Assembly: GCA_018402485.1 (NCBI GenBank)
Contig: JAGYIY010000002.1
Coordinates: 62,001-126,000, forward strand
Origin: Roseivirga sp.
GTDB lineage: Bacteria > Bacteroidota > Bacteroidia > Cytophagales > Cyclobacteriaceae
Direction: 5' to 3'
Length of the DNA stretch: 64,000 bases
The notes beneath the pieces are model-generated. The model searched no databases, was not told where the DNA came from, and saw nothing but the letters and a program-made list of their open reading frames with translations. Positions 63,024 to 64,000 of this stretch are shown piece by piece (position 1 is the stretch's first letter; every line of letters starts with the position of its first letter). The position numbers and the translations under genes are program-made.

Positions 63024-63691
63024 AAGACCTTCAAGTAAAACTTCAGGAGGCAGGTGTTGCCATTTGTCCCGTGCTCGACTTTCCCTCTTACGCATTTATG
63101 CCCTTAGACTTGAGTATACAACGCGAAGGTATTGGCGATATAGATTGGAATGACAAAAAAGCTTTCAGCAATTTCATTTTCAACCCTTTAAAAACTGCTG
63201 GCAAGGAGGTAGGCTTTGGTGGATACGGCGAGCATAGAAGGTTCTATGAACGGAGTACCTTGTTTGGTGGTGAAGAACCTAGAAGTTTCCATTTAGGACT
63301 TGACCTTTGGGCCAAAGAGGATACCCACGTATTTGCCTCTATTGAAGGCAGAATACACTCTTGGGGAAATCATGCAAGGCATGGTGATTATGGACCAGTA
63401 ATTATCCTAGAGCACCAAATATCAGAAATACACTTTTTTAGTTTATATGGTCATTTATCTCGCAAATCACTTAACGGTTTAGCCATAGGAAAACTGTTTA
63501 AAGCGGGTGATCAAATAGGGACTTTAGGTAAATATGAAGAGAACTTTCACTGGCCACCACATCTTCACCTGCAACTCATAGCTGATATGGAAGGAAAGAT
63601 AGGAGATTATCCGGGAGTCTGTAGAGTGTCTGACAAAGAACATTATCTCAACAATACCTTTGACCCACTTTTTTTCACTGGGCTGCAATAA
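63020..63691 (+). CDS. Cytosolic LytM (M23)-domain protein coupled to argE
   Basis: A 223-residue protein from ATG 63020 without signal peptide or lipobox. The M23 zinc ligands are present: HLGLDLW (His, Asp) and PHLHLQL (His), with SLYGHLSRKSL between. The end GDYPGVCRVSDKEHY after the last ligand matches, as I recall, the middle M23-like domain of phosphotransferase-M23-class III aminotransferase fusion proteins more than cell-wall endopeptidases. Coupling to argE by ATGA supports a cytosolic amino-acid role. Peptidoglycan cleavage is unlikely without export. Confidence 0.82.
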   Translation: MKDLQVKLQEAGVAICPVLDFPSYAFMPLDLSIQREGIGDIDWNDKKAFSNFIFNPLKTAGKEVGFGGYGEHRRFYERSTLFGGEEPRSFHLGLDLWAKEDTHVFASIEGRIHSWGNHARHGDYGPVIILEHQISEIHFFSLYGHLSRKSLNGLAIGKLFKAGDQIGTLGKYEENFHWPPHLHLQLIADMEGKIGDYPGVCRVSDKEHYLNNTFDPLFFTGLQ

Positions 63692-64000
63692 ACTCTAACC
63701 TCCCGAATAGATCGCTAAGGAACAATTTAAGGGGGCAAGGATTTGAATATTAAAGAATATATTAATCATTTTACTTGGGTAAGACCGGTACAACCAAAAA
63801 TTTAATAATAGGAAATAAAAAATATAGTAAACCTTTACGAAACGATTAATTAAGATATTCGACTAAATACATTTGATAAGTATTGCATCCAAAAAGTAAT
63901 CTTTACCCAACCAAGAGGTGCTTGAGAAAGTCAAACGAACTTTCGTAAGCATGAATAGCAATTCATAATTTTTTAAAAGAATTCCATAACCAAGTAGTAC
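63692..64000. other. Window-end intergenic region with hairpin
   Basis: About 310 AT-rich nt without ORF. It contains an exact TACATTTG (63868-63875) without a good -33 element and a hairpin at 63920-63950 (GCTTGAGAAAGT / ACTTTCGTAAGC, 11 of 12 pairs counting one G-U, loop CAAACGA). It may be the leader of a gene beyond the window. Confidence 0.4.

Noticed and set aside
1-64000. tRNA, rRNA, CRISPR, prophage or insertion sequence
   Set aside because: Gaps were read for tRNA arms, regular repeats, integrase or transposase genes and terminal repeats; none was found.

Overview
The window reads as a chromosomal segment of a Bacteroidota bacterium, most likely a marine or aquatic member of the Cytophagales. 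The evidence is a subtilase with a type IX secretion sorting tail, a HmuY/TonB-receptor pair, DUF2911 and DUF6607 proteins, a glycine-lipid (glsA/glsB) pair, a Tat-exported Gfo/Idh oxidoreductase, a split three-gene transhydrogenase, weak Shine-Dalgarno signals, and several promoters of the Bacteroidota type (TTTG, about 18-20 nt, TAnnTTTG). Gene density is high and strands alternate often. No rRNA, tRNA, prophage, insertion sequence or CRISPR array was seen.

Layout. 0.2-7.6 kb: TrpF-like protein lacking the catalytic Cys, thioredoxin, T9SS subtilase, rpe, Gfo/Idh enzyme, ArfB-like hydrolase, PH-domain membrane protein, two tandem DUF2911 proteins. 8.0-16.6 kb: GhrA-type reductase, then a molybdenum-cofactor operon moaA-moeA whose last gene is a cytosolic BNR propeller, a divergent xdhC-like gene, a stand-alone IF-2 N-terminus-like protein, glsA-glsB, and a MoaD-like small protein ending in GG that resembles the usual partner of such BNR proteins. 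16.6-20.6 kb: cold/RNA module (DEAD-box helicase, basic small protein, cold-shock protein) and a DUF2177-DUF1295 membrane pair. 21.4-23.7 kb: GH65 phosphorylase. 23.9-30.3 kb: a probable heme/iron module (orphan protein, LuxR-type regulator, HmuY lipoprotein, TonB receptor, DoxX, DUF6607) whose three transcription units share an AATYAGTCTAAATA operator-like site. 30.6-38.9 kb: helix-hairpin-helix lipoprotein, small membrane protein, KtrAB potassium uptake, PntAA-PntAB-PntB, SDR/DUF2867 protein. 39-43.4 kb: two secreted small proteins flanked by two REP-like palindromes, dienelactone hydrolase lipoprotein, a 34-residue membrane peptide, a two-TM K+ channel, an AI-2E transporter. 43.5-52 kb: accA, MBL hydrolase, patatin, tyrS, bactofilin, carbonic anhydrase, metG, corA. 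52-64 kb: dinB, gluconate transport and kinase, OmpA-domain protein, PhoD phosphatase, secreted BNR/sortilin-like protein, YfcC transporter, argE-like deacetylase and a cytosolic LytM (M23) protein translationally coupled to it.

Most of the window is ordinary core metabolism. The parts most worth following are (i) the MoCo-operon BNR propeller plus the MoaD-like GG protein, (ii) the shared operator and structured leader of the heme/iron module with a histidine-free HmuY, (iii) the IF-2-N-like protein without a GTPase domain, (iv) the cytosolic LytM protein coupled to argE, and (v) the REP-like palindromes.
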